Of a stretch of 64,000 bases of DNA, positions 27,123 through 36,096 are shown one piece after another. The DNA lies in the NCBI RefSeq assembly GCF_030540765.1, contig NZ_JAUOEL010000004.1, forward strand, positions 372,001-436,000. The letters are read 5' to 3'. Positions within the stretch are counted from its first letter, which is position 1; every line of letters starts with the position of its first letter. Under the pieces are notes generated by a model. That model was not told where the DNA came from. It saw only the letters and a list, made by a program, of their open reading frames with translations, and did no database searches. The translations under genes were made by a program, and so were the position numbers. The DNA comes from Flavivirga jejuensis (GTDB taxonomy: Bacteria > Bacteroidota > Bacteroidia > Flavobacteriales > Flavobacteriaceae).

Positions 27123-30100
27123 ATGCAAAAATTATATAAATTATTTTCATCATCAAGTTTAGCATTATTACTCCTGTTAATTTTTGCAATAGCTATGGCT
27201 GTTGCTACCTTTATTGAAAATGATTATGGTATAGCTACCGCATGGGTGTCCATTTATGATGCCTGGTGGTTTGAGGTTGTTATGTTGGGATTGGCCATTT
27301 GTTTTATGGCTAATATTTTTAAATATAAACTGCTGCGCAAAGAAAAATGGGCAACCCTGTTATTTCATGTGGCATTTATTGTTATCATTTTAGGTGCCGC
27401 TATTACAAGATATACTTCTTATGGCGGGATTATGAGGATACGAGAAGGTGCTTCGTCTAATATTGTTATTTCTGATACTAATTTTTTATCGGTGACCATA
27501 ACCGATGGAACCACTACTAAGACTGTAAAAGAAAAGCTAGCGTTCACTCCTATAAGCGATAATGATTTCACATTAAAAACAAGTTTTAACGATACTCCAG
27601 TCGTTATCTCATATAACAAATTTATTGCCGATGCTGTTCCAGAAGTTGTTCATGATGACGATTTGGGCGAACCGCTTTTAGAAATGGTTGTAACCGTTGG
27701 TAATGGTAGAAATACAGTATACCTTAAAAAAGGCGAAATTGAAAAAATAGGGGAGCATCAACACGAAATTGGGTTTAATTCTAATAAAGAAGGCATTATC
27801 AATATTATAGAAAAAGATGGTGCATTTAGTCTTAAAGCACCTCACGATTTAGACTTTTTTATCATGTCTTCACAACAAGCAGGAAAAATTGTTAAGGATA
27901 GCTTACAACCTATTACATTAAGAACTTTATATAGAGATGGCGATATTTCTTTTGTACCGTTGGTGTATCATGAAAAAGGGACATTTCAATTAAAAAGTGT
28001 TTCAGAAAAACCTAAAGACAACGATAAAACGAAAGATGATGCTTTAATCGTAAATGTATCTATAGATGGAGAAGAACAAGCTGTAAATATTTTATACAGA
28101 GAAGGCTTTTTACCAACACATCACAATATAGAAATCAAAGGAAAAAAAATAGTGCTATCCTATGGCGCAGCAGCAATAAAAACGCCTTTTTCAATTCAAT
28201 TAGATGATTTTCAGTTAGAAAGATACCCTGGGTCTTCAAGTCCTTCTGCCTATGCTAGTGAAGTCACTATTTTAGATAATGATAAAAAAATACCATTTAG
28301 AATTTTCATGAATAATGTGTTAGATCATAAAGGCTATCGTTTTTTTCAAGCAAGTTATGATACGGATGAAAAAGGAACAGTACTTTCTGTAAATCATGAC
28401 AGATTAGGAACTTTTGTTACCTATTTAGGGTATTTGTTAATGATGGTTGGTATGTTTTTTACTCTTTTTGGAAAAACATCTCGTTTTAAATTCATCAATA
28501 AAAAATTAAAACAATTAAAGAAAAAGCCTATTACTGCTGTATTTTTACTTCTTTTTGGTTTAACTACTGGTTTTGCACAAACTCCAACAGATTCATTAAC
28601 GCTTGCCGTTGAGAAAGCACTAGAAGATCAGGAAATAGATAAAAATCATGCCGATTTTTTTGGACGACTCTTGGTTCAAGATCTGGACGGACGTATAAAA
28701 CCCATAAATACACTGGCATCAGAATTTCTTAGAAAAATCTCTAGAAAATCTAAATTCATATACCCTTTAGCTGATAAAAAGATCGTGTTAGATGCGAATC
28801 AAACCTTTCTGTCAATGCATATGTTACCGCAAATATGGCAGAACGTACCTATTATAAAAGCAGATTTCGGAAAAATAGGAAAGCTTTTTGATAGTATTCC
28901 TAAAGGAAAAAATAAACTCATAGCTTTTGCGAATTTATTAGATAAAAAAGGAGTATATCTTTTAACGAATCAAGTTGAAGAAGCTAATAAAAAGAAACCA
29001 TCAGAGCGTAACGAATTCGATAAAGAGGTGTTAAAGATTGATGAACGTTTTAATATCCTTTACAGTGTTTTTATAGGTAACTATCTGAAAATTTTCCCAA
29101 ATAAAAATGATAAAAACAACACATGGTTTAGCTATACACATCATTTTAAGGATTTTTCGGAAGAGGATGCTCTATTTGCAAAAACAATTATACCAACATA
29201 TTTTAAAGATATTGCCACAAAAAACTATGAAAGCGCTCATGAGAAACTCATGTATATTAAAAAATACCAAGACGTATTAGGTGCTGAGGTTATTCCAACA
29301 CCAGAGCGTATAGAAGCCGAGTTATGGTATAATAAAGCCAATATTAATTTTTGGTTGTTTCAAGTGTTTTTTACGCTTGGTTTTATCTTATTGGTTTTAG
29401 CTATTGTTAGAATGTTCACGCAGAAAAAATGGCTGGAGATTTTTAATAATACGGTCATCATTTTAACACTCGTTTCCTTTTTGTGTTTTACAGGAAACAT
29501 TCTTTTACGTTGGTATGTAGCGCAACATGCACCATGGAGTAATGGTTATGAGATGTTGATCTTTGTAGCCTGGGTATTGGTGTTGTGTGGGCTAATTACA
29601 TTTCGGAAATCAGATTTCTCATTGCCTTTGGCAACCTTATTTTCAGGAGCACTATTATTTGTAAGCTATTTAGATTGGTTAAGCCCAGAAATCACCAATT
29701 TAATGCCTGTATTAAAGTCCTATTGGCTAAAGATTCATGTCGCTACTATTGTGAGTAGTTATGCACCTTTGGCGTTGTCAGCTATTTTAGGTCTCATGGC
29801 TTTGTTATTACAGATCTTTAAGACACCAAAAATAAAAGACATTATAGAAATTAAAATTAAAGAGCTTTCTTATATTAATGAGATAGCAATGACCATTGGT
29901 TTATTTGTATTGGCAGTAGGGACTTTTTTAGGTGGTATATGGGCAAACGAATCTTGGGGACGTTATTGGGCGTGGGATCCTAAAGAAACCTGGGCACTCA
30001 TAAGTATAATCGTCTATGCCATTGTTTTACATTTACGGTTTATTCCAAAATTAAATAACAACTATGTACTTAATGTGGCTAGTATGTTTGCTTTTTGGTC

Positions 30101-30275
30101 TATTATAATGACTTCTTTTGGCGTAAATTATTACTTATCTGGTTTGCATAGTTATGCTGCTGGGGATCCTTTACCTATTCCTACGTTTGTTTATGTACTG
30201 GCTGCCTTTATGATCATTGTAGCCGTTGTTGCCGCCTTTAGAAATAAGGATAAGAAAATAGTTTCGGAAAAATAA
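27123..30275 (+). CDS. ccsBA: CcsBA-type cytochrome c haem ligase (ResB-CcsA fusion)
   Basis: The 1050-residue protein fuses a ResB-like half (about 1-460, with N-terminal helices and a large periplasmic domain ending FRFFQASYDTDEKGT-like) to a CcsA half (about 735-1045) that carries the haem-binding WWD-type motif WGRYWAWDPKETWALI. Between them a signal-like helix (ITAVFLLLFGLTTGFAQ) precedes a periplasmic domain. Conserved His residues suit haem relay. It attaches haem to CxxCH motifs outside the membrane (system II). Its place after nrfA, as for NrfI in epsilonproteobacteria, suggests a ligase that may handle the CxxCK site; that last point is an inference. Confidence 0.92.
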   Translation: MQKLYKLFSSSSLALLLLLIFAIAMAVATFIENDYGIATAWVSIYDAWWFEVVMLGLAICFMANIFKYKLLRKEKWATLLFHVAFIVIILGAAITRYTSYGGIMRIREGASSNIVISDTNFLSVTITDGTTTKTVKEKLAFTPISDNDFTLKTSFNDTPVVISYNKFIADAVPEVVHDDDLGEPLLEMVVTVGNGRNTVYLKKGEIEKIGEHQHEIGFNSNKEGIINIIEKDGAFSLKAPHDLDFFIMSSQQAGKIVKDSLQPITLRTLYRDGDISFVPLVYHEKGTFQLKSVSEKPKDNDKTKDDALIVNVSIDGEEQAVNILYREGFLPTHHNIEIKGKKIVLSYGAAAIKTPFSIQLDDFQLERYPGSSSPSAYASEVTILDNDKKIPFRIFMNNVLDHKGYRFFQASYDTDEKGTVLSVNHDRLGTFVTYLGYLLMMVGMFFTLFGKTSRFKFINKKLKQLKKKPITAVFLLLFGLTTGFAQTPTDSLTLAVEKALEDQEIDKNHADFFGRLLVQDLDGRIKPINTLASEFLRKISRKSKFIYPLADKKIVLDANQTFLSMHMLPQIWQNVPIIKADFGKIGKLFDSIPKGKNKLIAFANLLDKKGVYLLTNQVEEANKKKPSERNEFDKEVLKIDERFNILYSVFIGNYLKIFPNKNDKNNTWFSYTHHFKDFSEEDALFAKTIIPTYFKDIATKNYESAHEKLMYIKKYQDVLGAEVIPTPERIEAELWYNKANINFWLFQVFFTLGFILLVLAIVRMFTQKKWLEIFNNTVIILTLVSFLCFTGNILLRWYVAQHAPWSNGYEMLIFVAWVLVLCGLITFRKSDFSLPLATLFSGALLFVSYLDWLSPEITNLMPVLKSYWLKIHVATIVSSYAPLALSAILGLMALLLQIFKTPKIKDIIEIKIKELSYINEIAMTIGLFVLAVGTFLGGIWANESWGRYWAWDPKETWALISIIVYAIVLHLRFIPKLNNNYVLNVASMFAFWSIIMTSFGVNYYLSGLHSYAAGDPLPIPTFVYVLAAFMIIVAVVAAFRNKDKKIVSEK

Positions 30276-30371
30276 GAATATTGTAATAATTAACAACCAA
30301 AATTACTTTGTTGTGAATTTGGATGTTGATTTTTGGTTTTCTCTTAAAAGCACGTGCTTTAGTTTTAGGTG

Positions 30372-30393
30372 TAAGTATTAATACTTATATTTG
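30372..30393 (+). promoter_or_regulatory. crp/fnr promoter with perfect 16-base palindrome
   Basis: TAAGTATTAATACTTA (30372-30387) is a perfect palindrome. It overlaps the first two bases of a TATATTTG element (30386-30393) that fits the Bacteroidetes -7 consensus, so a bound protein would sit on the promoter. Near-identical sites lie before the globin and nrtA genes. Confidence 0.6.
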
Positions 30394-30441
30394 AAACTAA
30401 GGCTATAGAGTCTTAGACTTTAGAAGACAACTTTTAAAAGC

Positions 30442-31206
30442 ATGCAAGCAATAACAAAAACAACATATAAAGCTGGGGTGGAAGCAAGGTTGTCATCTGG
30501 TGTAGCTTGCAGCTCGTGTGATAATATAAATTGCTTAATAAAAAAGAACTTATCTGTTTTAGCAAATTCAAGTGTCACTATCACTAATCATAAAAATGAC
30601 ATTAAGTGTAAAAAAGGACAGCAGTTTATTATAGAAGGTGCTCCTGTAAATGGATTGTTTTTTATTTTAAAAGGTACTGTTAAAGTCTTTAGAACAGGAA
30701 TTAATGGAAAAGAGCAGATAGTGAGATTTGCTAAAGAAGGTGAAATTATTGGTCATCGTGGTTTTGGTACTGAGGAATATTATTCTATTGGTGCGATTGC
30801 TTTAGAAAATACGACATTGTGCTATTTTTCAAAAGATGTTTTACAAGATATATTGCGTAAAAGCCCTGAGTTTACATACGATATGATGCTTTTTTATGCT
30901 AATGAACTTAATAAAAGTGAATCTAAAGTAAAGTCATTATCTCAAATGACGGTTAGAGAACGTATCGTTGACACCTTATTATATATTCACAGAAAATTTG
31001 GAGACCTTAATGGCTTTTTAAATCTTCCGCTTAGTAGAAGGGAATATGCAGATTATGCAGGAACTTCTGAAGAACAAGTTATTAGAGCCTTTTCTGCCTT
31101 AAAAAAGGAGGGCTTAATTTCTGCCAGTGGAAAAAAAATAGGTATTAATGATATCAGCCTTTTAAAAAAAGAAATTAATGAACATAACTTCTTCTTGGAT
31201 AGTTAA
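30442..31206 (+). CDS. Crp/Fnr-family regulator with N-terminal cysteines
   Basis: The 254-residue protein has a cNMP-type beta-barrel (about 60-150: GQQFIIEGAPVNGLFFILKG) and a C-terminal winged helix (LPLSRREYADYAGTSEEQVIRAFSALKKEG). N-terminal C23, C26 and C31 plus C56 form a CxxC-x4-C pattern like the [4Fe-4S] site of FNR, so oxygen or NO sensing is plausible. The recognition helix SEEQVIRA keeps the Glu and Arg expected for TGAT-type half-sites. It is well placed to control the nap, nrf, globin and nrt genes around it, and possibly itself. Confidence 0.88.
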   Translation: MQAITKTTYKAGVEARLSSGVACSSCDNINCLIKKNLSVLANSSVTITNHKNDIKCKKGQQFIIEGAPVNGLFFILKGTVKVFRTGINGKEQIVRFAKEGEIIGHRGFGTEEYYSIGAIALENTTLCYFSKDVLQDILRKSPEFTYDMMLFYANELNKSESKVKSLSQMTVRERIVDTLLYIHRKFGDLNGFLNLPLSRREYADYAGTSEEQVIRAFSALKKEGLISASGKKIGINDISLLKKEINEHNFFLDS

Positions 31207-31236
31207 TTCGTTGTATTTAAGAATTATATGAAATTA

Positions 31237-31263
31237 AAACCTGTGGTAAACACAGGTTTTTTT
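31237..31263 (+). terminator. Rho-independent terminator after crp/fnr
   Basis: AAACCTGTG (stem) and CACAGGTTT pair around GTAAA and run into a T tract ending at 31263. It isolates the regulator gene from the globin unit. Confidence 0.85.
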
Positions 31264-31361
31264 ATGGCATCTTGTAGGTTGTAAGCTGTTATAAAAAGTT
31301 GTTTTCTTCTGTTAATAGCCATATTTATTCCAATTAAGTCGTATTAGATTTGCTTCATAAA

Positions 31362-31377
31362 TAAGTATAAATACTTA
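31362..31377 (+). promoter_or_regulatory. Operator before the globin gene
   Basis: TAAGTATAAATACTTA differs at one base from the perfect palindrome found before crp/fnr and nrtA. A TATATTGA element overlaps its right end, as at the crp/fnr promoter. It ends 39 bases before the globin ATG. A partial copy of one half (TATAAGTATA) lies just downstream. Confidence 0.55.
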
Positions 31378-31416
31378 TATTGAATATAAGTATAGTATAT
31401 AATAATATTATAGATT

Positions 31417-31839
31417 ATGGAACAAAAAACAATTACTCTCGTACAAAATTCTTTTGAAAAGGTAAAGCCAATTGCTTCAACAGCAGCAGAAATATTTTAT
31501 TCTAAACTATTTGAGTTAGACCCAGCCTTAAAACCATTATTTCCGAATAATGAAGAAGCTATGAAAACACAAGGAAATAAGCTAATGTCTATGTTAGGTG
31601 CAGCAGTAGCAGGATTAAACAATTTAGATGCTTTAATACCAATATTAAAAGATTTAGGAAAGCGTCATGTAGAATATAAAGTAGAAGCTTTCCATTATCA
31701 AACAGTTGGAGAAGCTTTATTAGGGACTTTGGAAGCAGGGTTAGGAGATGATTTTACTACAGAGGTAAAAGAAGCTTGGGTATCGGTGTATACTACCATG
31801 TCTAATGTCATGATAGAAGCTGCATATGAAAAAGTATAA
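31417..31839 (+). CDS. Single-domain haemoglobin (Vgb/flavohaemoglobin type)
   Basis: The 140-residue globin aligns with Vitreoscilla haemoglobin and the haem domain of Hmp: TAAEIFYSKLFELDPALKPLF contains the B10 tyrosine and CD1 phenylalanine, MKTQGNKLM the E7 region, and GKRHVEYKV the proximal F8 histidine. No reductase domain is fused. An FAD/2Fe-2S reductase is encoded 1.4 kb downstream in the same direction and could be its partner. The likely role is NO dioxygenation or NO/O2 binding during nitrate and nitrite reduction. Confidence 0.93.
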   Translation: MEQKTITLVQNSFEKVKPIASTAAEIFYSKLFELDPALKPLFPNNEEAMKTQGNKLMSMLGAAVAGLNNLDALIPILKDLGKRHVEYKVEAFHYQTVGEALLGTLEAGLGDDFTTEVKEAWVSVYTTMSNVMIEAAYEKV

Positions 31840-31855
31840 TCATTAAAAATGAATT

Positions 31856-32680
31856 ATGAAAAACATTATTAAGTTTTTAAATATCGTGTGTACTATAGCT
31901 GCAGGAAGCATTAGTTTAATTTCTTGTGGAGGCGTACCTGAAGATAATAAGGTTTTGGCAAGTACTGAGAATGTATTTTCGGTAGAAGAAGTATTGGAAA
32001 TGGTCGCTAAAGAAAATGATGTGACACGCACATTATATACTAAAGCTATTGTTGGTAAGGGCAAAACTCAGGGAATGAAGTTCGATGAAGATTGGAGAAA
32101 AGATGATGTCGAGGCAGGACCATTACCAGCATTGTTTTTAAGAGGGGTAGCCACAAGTATAAAGAAAAGTCCAGTACCGCTTGGATTGTATTTGGGATCT
32201 GACTTTCCTATTAATGCAGCTAATAAATTTGAAGGGAAACAGGCTGTTTTATTTGAACAAATTAAGGAGAATCAAAAGCCACAGTTTTTTTATGATCAAG
32301 ATCAAAAATTGCATACAGCTATGTTTGTAGATATAGCAAGTGCAGACGCATGCGTAACCTGTCATAATAACCATACGCAAACCGCAAAAAACGACTGGAA
32401 ATTAGGAGATGTTATGGGAGCAACAACATGGCAATATCCTAAGGATTCTTTAAACTATAAAGAAACAATTGCTGTGTTAAATTCTTATGCTAAAGGAACA
32501 GTAGCTATTTATATGGAATACCTGGATGAAATTGAAGCTTTTGAAAAAAGCGAAAAACCAGTTATAGGAGATAAATGGCCCGCAGAAGGAAACTATTTAC
32601 CGACTGCTGCCGTTTTTCTGGATAGTGTTAAAAAACTAGCATCTTACGAAACAATGAAACATTTGGTGACTACGAAATAG
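31856..32680 (+). CDS. DUF3365 (Tll0287-like) haem-binding lipoprotein
   Basis: The 274-residue protein has a lipoprotein signal with lipobox SLISCGG. The body matches DUF3365: DVTRTLYTKAIVGKGKTQG, LFLRGVATSI, then DACVTCHNNH, a single c-type haem motif. Related domains occur in haem-based sensors and in Tll0287. It starts 16 bases after the globin gene. As a periplasmic monohaem protein it could sense or bind NO or redox state; the function is not established. Confidence 0.85.
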   Translation: MKNIIKFLNIVCTIAAGSISLISCGGVPEDNKVLASTENVFSVEEVLEMVAKENDVTRTLYTKAIVGKGKTQGMKFDEDWRKDDVEAGPLPALFLRGVATSIKKSPVPLGLYLGSDFPINAANKFEGKQAVLFEQIKENQKPQFFYDQDQKLHTAMFVDIASADACVTCHNNHTQTAKNDWKLGDVMGATTWQYPKDSLNYKETIAVLNSYAKGTVAIYMEYLDEIEAFEKSEKPVIGDKWPAEGNYLPTAAVFLDSVKKLASYETMKHLVTTK

Positions 32681-32784
32681 ATAAATAGATATTTATTCGA
32701 TGCAATCATGTCTATAGCTTATAATTTTAGGCTATAGGCAGATTGATTGTAGTAACTTAATTCTCCAGAGTATAATATTGATAT

Positions 32785-33264
32785 ATGACAACCGATAACA
32801 GACCTACTATTTTAGGCATCCTCTTGCTCGTACTTTTCTTTATTCAGTTTTTCTTAAAGCTAGAATGGGTTTGGTTATTAAATCTTCAACAAAATGAAAT
32901 GTATAAGCGTTGGTCTGGTCTGGCAATTGCTTTACTAATCACATTTCAGTGGTTGCTTACCATTACCAGAGTTGTTAAGAAATGGCGGAACTACTCAATT
33001 AAAATGACGACTATGCATAAATGGTTAGGCGCTTTAAGTCCTTTGTTTTTTTATGTGCATAGTATGGGATTAGGCTATGGTTACCTGCTATTACTTTCAT
33101 ATACATTTTTTTCAAGCGCTTTATTTGGCTATATAAACTTAGATGTTATTAAAAATAGTGGCGACTTATTATTTAAAGGTTGGATGATTGTTCATGTTGC
33201 ATGCTCTATGATTATATCAATACTTATGCTGTTCCATATAGGTGTTGTTTTCTATTATAAATAA
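32785..33264 (+). CDS. Four-helix membrane protein with paired histidines (cytochrome b-like)
   Basis: The 159-residue protein has four or five hydrophobic helices. Histidines sit near helix ends in MTTMHKWLGALSPLFFYVHSM and in MIVHVACS ... LMLFHIGV, a layout that could bind two b-type haems as in ferric-reductase-like membrane domains. No close family name comes to mind. It lies 10 bases before the FAD/2Fe-2S reductase and before a pentahaem cytochrome, so it may carry electrons across the membrane between them. Confidence 0.6.
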   Translation: MTTDNRPTILGILLLVLFFIQFFLKLEWVWLLNLQQNEMYKRWSGLAIALLITFQWLLTITRVVKKWRNYSIKMTTMHKWLGALSPLFFYVHSMGLGYGYLLLLSYTFFSSALFGYINLDVIKNSGDLLFKGWMIVHVACSMIISILMLFHIGVVFYYK

Positions 33265-33274
33265 ATATTAATGT

Positions 33275-34303
33275 ATGAAGCTACAGATAAAACATATCAT
33301 TCAAGAAACCAAAGATTCAGTTAGTTTGAGTTTTAAAAATGGAAATTTATTTAACAAATTATCTTATAAACCAGGACAGTTTTTAACAGTTCATGTGCCT
33401 ATTGATAATGTTGTTCATAAGAGAGCCTATTCATTTTGCAGTAACCCGTATACCGATAAGGATCTAAAAATAACAATTAAACGTGTTGAAAAGGGCTTGG
33501 TCTCTAATTATCTGCACGATCACATTAAAATTGGAGATAAATTAGTAATAGACAAACCTGCAGGGTCATTTTACGTAGCCCCTAAACCAGAAGTAAAAAA
33601 ACAATATGTTTTATTCGCTGGAGGGAGTGGTATAACTCCCATTTATTCTATAATAACATCAGTTTTAGCAAAAGAAGAACAATCTAAAATAGTGTTAGTA
33701 TATGCCAATCAAAACATAGAGTCTATTATTTTTCATAACGAATTAAAAGCTTTAGAAAACCAATACCCAAACAGGTTTTGTGTGGAGTATATCTTATCTA
33801 CATGTGCTAATGAAGCTAAAAACTATCATGCAGGTTTAGCCAATAAAACGTTGTTAGATACACTGTTTTTAAAGAATAACATTAAATATGAGGATCATGT
33901 TTATATGATTTGTGGCCCTTTTGGGTACATGGAAAAAATAAAAGAGATCTTAAAAACAAATGGTATTTCCAGAGAGCAAATAAAAATTGAAGTTTTTAAA
34001 AGCCCTAAAGTAAAGCTTGTAGGTAAAGATTTGATAAGTGATGTAACATTAAAGGTTAAGGGGAGCTCCCACCAAATTAAGGTTAGAGGCGATAAATCGA
34101 TATTATGGCAAGCAATGTCGGATAATATTGTATTGCCGTATTCATGCAGGTCAGGCATGTGTTCTACTTGTAAGGCTACATGTGTTTCTGGAGAAGTTAA
34201 AATGACTGAAGGTCATTTTCTTTCGGAAAGTGATGTAACAAATGGTACTATTCTAACCTGTGTAAGTTACCCTATAAGTGAAAAAATAGTTATTGAAATT
34301 TAA
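33275..34303 (+). CDS. FAD/NAD(P)H and 2Fe-2S oxidoreductase
   Basis: The 342-residue protein has an FAD-binding ferredoxin-reductase domain (KRAYSFCSNPY; VSNYLHDHIKIGD), an NAD(P) domain (YVLFAGGSGITPIYSII; MICGPFGYMEKI) and a C-terminal plant-type 2Fe-2S ferredoxin (SCRSGMCSTCKATC ... LTC). This layout matches PaaE/HCP-reductase-like proteins and the reductase part of flavohaemoglobin plus ferredoxin. It probably passes NAD(P)H electrons to the adjacent membrane haem protein or to the globin. Confidence 0.92.
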   Translation: MKLQIKHIIQETKDSVSLSFKNGNLFNKLSYKPGQFLTVHVPIDNVVHKRAYSFCSNPYTDKDLKITIKRVEKGLVSNYLHDHIKIGDKLVIDKPAGSFYVAPKPEVKKQYVLFAGGSGITPIYSIITSVLAKEEQSKIVLVYANQNIESIIFHNELKALENQYPNRFCVEYILSTCANEAKNYHAGLANKTLLDTLFLKNNIKYEDHVYMICGPFGYMEKIKEILKTNGISREQIKIEVFKSPKVKLVGKDLISDVTLKVKGSSHQIKVRGDKSILWQAMSDNIVLPYSCRSGMCSTCKATCVSGEVKMTEGHFLSESDVTNGTILTCVSYPISEKIVIEI

Positions 34304-34312
34304 TTAGCATTT

Positions 34313-35023
34313 ATGTATAAAGTAAGTCCGTTAAGGAAAAGACAGTTTATAGGTGGTATAATTGGTATTATTATAGGAGGCGCTGTTTTTTATTTTTTAA
34401 CATTAGAATCGGCTGGCATATATGTTTCTATTGGACCAATGAATACAGGACATCAAAACATATCTTGTATTGCTTGTCATGCAGATGCTAAAGGAAACCT
34501 AATACAGCAAATCCAGTCAAATATATCCCATGCAGTCGGAGGCAGAAAAGAAGGGGTCGATTTTGGTACACAAGATGTTACTGTAGATAATTGTTTGCAA
34601 TGTCATGACAGGCCTAACGACCGACACCCCAGCTACCGTTTTTCAGAACCCAGATTTAAAGAGGCCATTAAAAAAATAGATGCAACTACCTGCATAACTT
34701 GTCATTCCGAACATCACGAAGAACGGGTCTCCGTAGTTTCTATTAATTACTGTATGAACTGTCATCAGGATCTGGCTGTTGAGAATGATCCGTTAGATAT
34801 ATCACACAAAGATTTAATAGCTAAAGAAGAATGGTTTACATGCATCCAATGTCATGATTTTCATGGAAATCATAAATATGATGTCCCAACTAAATTGAAA
34901 GATACCATTCCTATGAAGGCTATTAAAACTTATTTTGAAGGCGGTGAAGATCCGTTTGGTACCAATAAAAAGTATATTGGTTTGTCACAATCTGAATGGT
35001 TGAAACAATTAGAAAACAACTAA
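34313..35023 (+). CDS. Membrane-anchored pentahaem cytochrome c
   Basis: The 236-residue protein has an N-terminal anchor (FIGGIIGIIIGGAVFYFLTL) and five haem motifs: CIACH, CLQCH, CITCH, CMNCH and CIQCH, with many further histidines. It resembles cytochrome c3/NapC-like multihaem proteins but fits none by eye. It ends the globin-reductase gene run. The last 22 bases of the gene are part of a 55-base direct repeat that recurs at 36780-36834, beyond an inserted accessory segment. Confidence 0.8.
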   Translation: MYKVSPLRKRQFIGGIIGIIIGGAVFYFLTLESAGIYVSIGPMNTGHQNISCIACHADAKGNLIQQIQSNISHAVGGRKEGVDFGTQDVTVDNCLQCHDRPNDRHPSYRFSEPRFKEAIKKIDATTCITCHSEHHEERVSVVSINYCMNCHQDLAVENDPLDISHKDLIAKEEWFTCIQCHDFHGNHKYDVPTKLKDTIPMKAIKTYFEGGEDPFGTNKKYIGLSQSEWLKQLENN

Positions 35024-35056
35024 CGTCTTCGTTTTTACCATAAACTTATCTTTAAT
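35002..35056 (+). repeat. Direct repeat, left copy (3' end of the pentahaem gene)
   Basis: The 55 bases covering the end of the cytochrome gene and its downstream flank recur at 36780-36834 with two or three differences. The two copies bracket a 1.7-kb accessory segment, so the segment arrived by a duplication-forming insertion or a tandem duplication followed by decay. Confidence 0.75.
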
Positions 35057-35170
35057 CTAAAAATTCTCCGATCCTTGGGAGTCTGTAAGAGGCATTCAAA
35101 ATTGTTATTTTTGCGAAGGCGGGAATCCGTAATAAAGCTTTAAAACTGTTTCATTTATTAATTGAAACAC

Positions 35171-35379
35171 AGAGATCTCAGATGAGGAAAACGAGCTTAC
35201 ATTAGATGAAGCTTTTGTGTTTTTAAAACCATATCTCAGAACGGCTTTTTCATCTGTCCTTGTTATTTACCACAACAAAAGATGTTACTTTTAAAATCAA
35301 TAAAAAAAGAGCAGGAAGAATTACCGAAAATTCACCAACATTTCGTGATGTTACGCCGCCTAAGAGCGATTTAAAATAG
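35171..35379 (+). pseudogene. Decayed second copy of the 130-residue repeat gene
   Basis: This stretch is closely similar to the second half of the gene at 38379-38771 (shared GAAAACGAGCTTAC, AAAGATGTTACTTTTAAAAT and AATTACCGA), but carries frame changes near 35263 and lacks the 5' half. The downstream tail (35385-35453) also matches the tail of the intact copy. The rest of the 35024-35466 gap is short dispersed repeat (TTTAATCTAAAAATTCTCCGA, GCATTCAAAATTGT), related to sequence near 18190-18262. Confidence 0.8.
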
Positions 35380-35452
35380 TTGGAGTGATAGATATATAAG
35401 ATTCTTGTTACTTTCCTGTAACGCCACTAAGCAGAGTTTAGCAGTAGCTAGG

Positions 35453-36096
35453 GTTGTATGCCTTTTTTATTTCCGTTCTAATTCGGATATTAGTTTAATA
35501 ACCTTATCTCTATTCTTTCCTGATTTCATCCAATTAGGCAATTTTTCTACCATTGTCCAATGAGTTCGACCATTCTTTTCTCTTAATTCGGCAGAAATAT
35601 ATTGTTTCAAATATTCTAAATGGTCATAATTGAAAGCCCAAAAGTTATTTCCTCTGAAATTTTCGGTTAGCCATAATGGTAGTCCAAAATAATTTTCGGA
35701 AGGTTTTCCATTACTATCAAATATCCATTCTTGCGCTATATTCCGTGGTGAATAATTTTCAGTTTCTCCGCAATTATGACATTTAACAGCAATGGTTTCT
35801 TTCTTTTCATTAACATTAGGAATATTTACTTTCAATTCAGATGTACAATGAGAACAATGACAATTTAATTCAATCGCAAAAGATTCTTTTCTTCCATTCT
35901 GTGAATGAAAACAATTCGGACATTTTAATGTTCTTTGAGAGAGATAAGATTTCGGATTATCTTTAGTAACAATTGCTCTTTTTTCACACTTTGGACATTC
36001 GACAAGTATTTCATCATCGAAATGGTAAATGCTAATATTTTTATCTTGAAATCTGTTCATTGGTCAAATTACATAGAACGTTGTTGTATGCCTTTT
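35453..36096. repeat. 14-base direct repeats bracketing the Zn-ribbon gene
   Basis: GTTGTATGCCTTTT occurs at 35453-35466 and again at 36083-36096. The first copy ends one base before the Zn-ribbon gene region (35467) and the second lies 22 bases before its start codon. This looks like a target-site or recombination scar around the gene. Confidence 0.5.
35467..36060 (-). CDS. Zinc-ribbon protein of unknown function
   Basis: The 197-residue protein has four Cys-pair motifs in its first 110 residues (CPKC, CPNC, CHCSHC, CHNC), enough for two zinc ribbons. The C-terminal half (PLWLTENFRGNNFWAFNYDH; KNGRTHWTMVEKLPNWM) is predicted helical and polar, with no catalytic motif that I recognise. An HTH gene of the same strand ends 34 bases upstream, and the pair may work together. 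The gene lies in the inserted segment between the 55-base direct repeats, so it is probably acquired. Confidence 0.65.
   Translation of the reverse strand: MNRFQDKNISIYHFDDEILVECPKCEKRAIVTKDNPKSYLSQRTLKCPNCFHSQNGRKESFAIELNCHCSHCTSELKVNIPNVNEKKETIAVKCHNCGETENYSPRNIAQEWIFDSNGKPSENYFGLPLWLTENFRGNNFWAFNYDHLEYLKQYISAELREKNGRTHWTMVEKLPNWMKSGKNRDKVIKLISELERK

Noticed and set aside
32779-32790. TGATATATGACA as a fourth FNR-like box
   Set aside because: It overlaps the start codon of the membrane protein gene and lacks the shared flanks, so it is probably chance.
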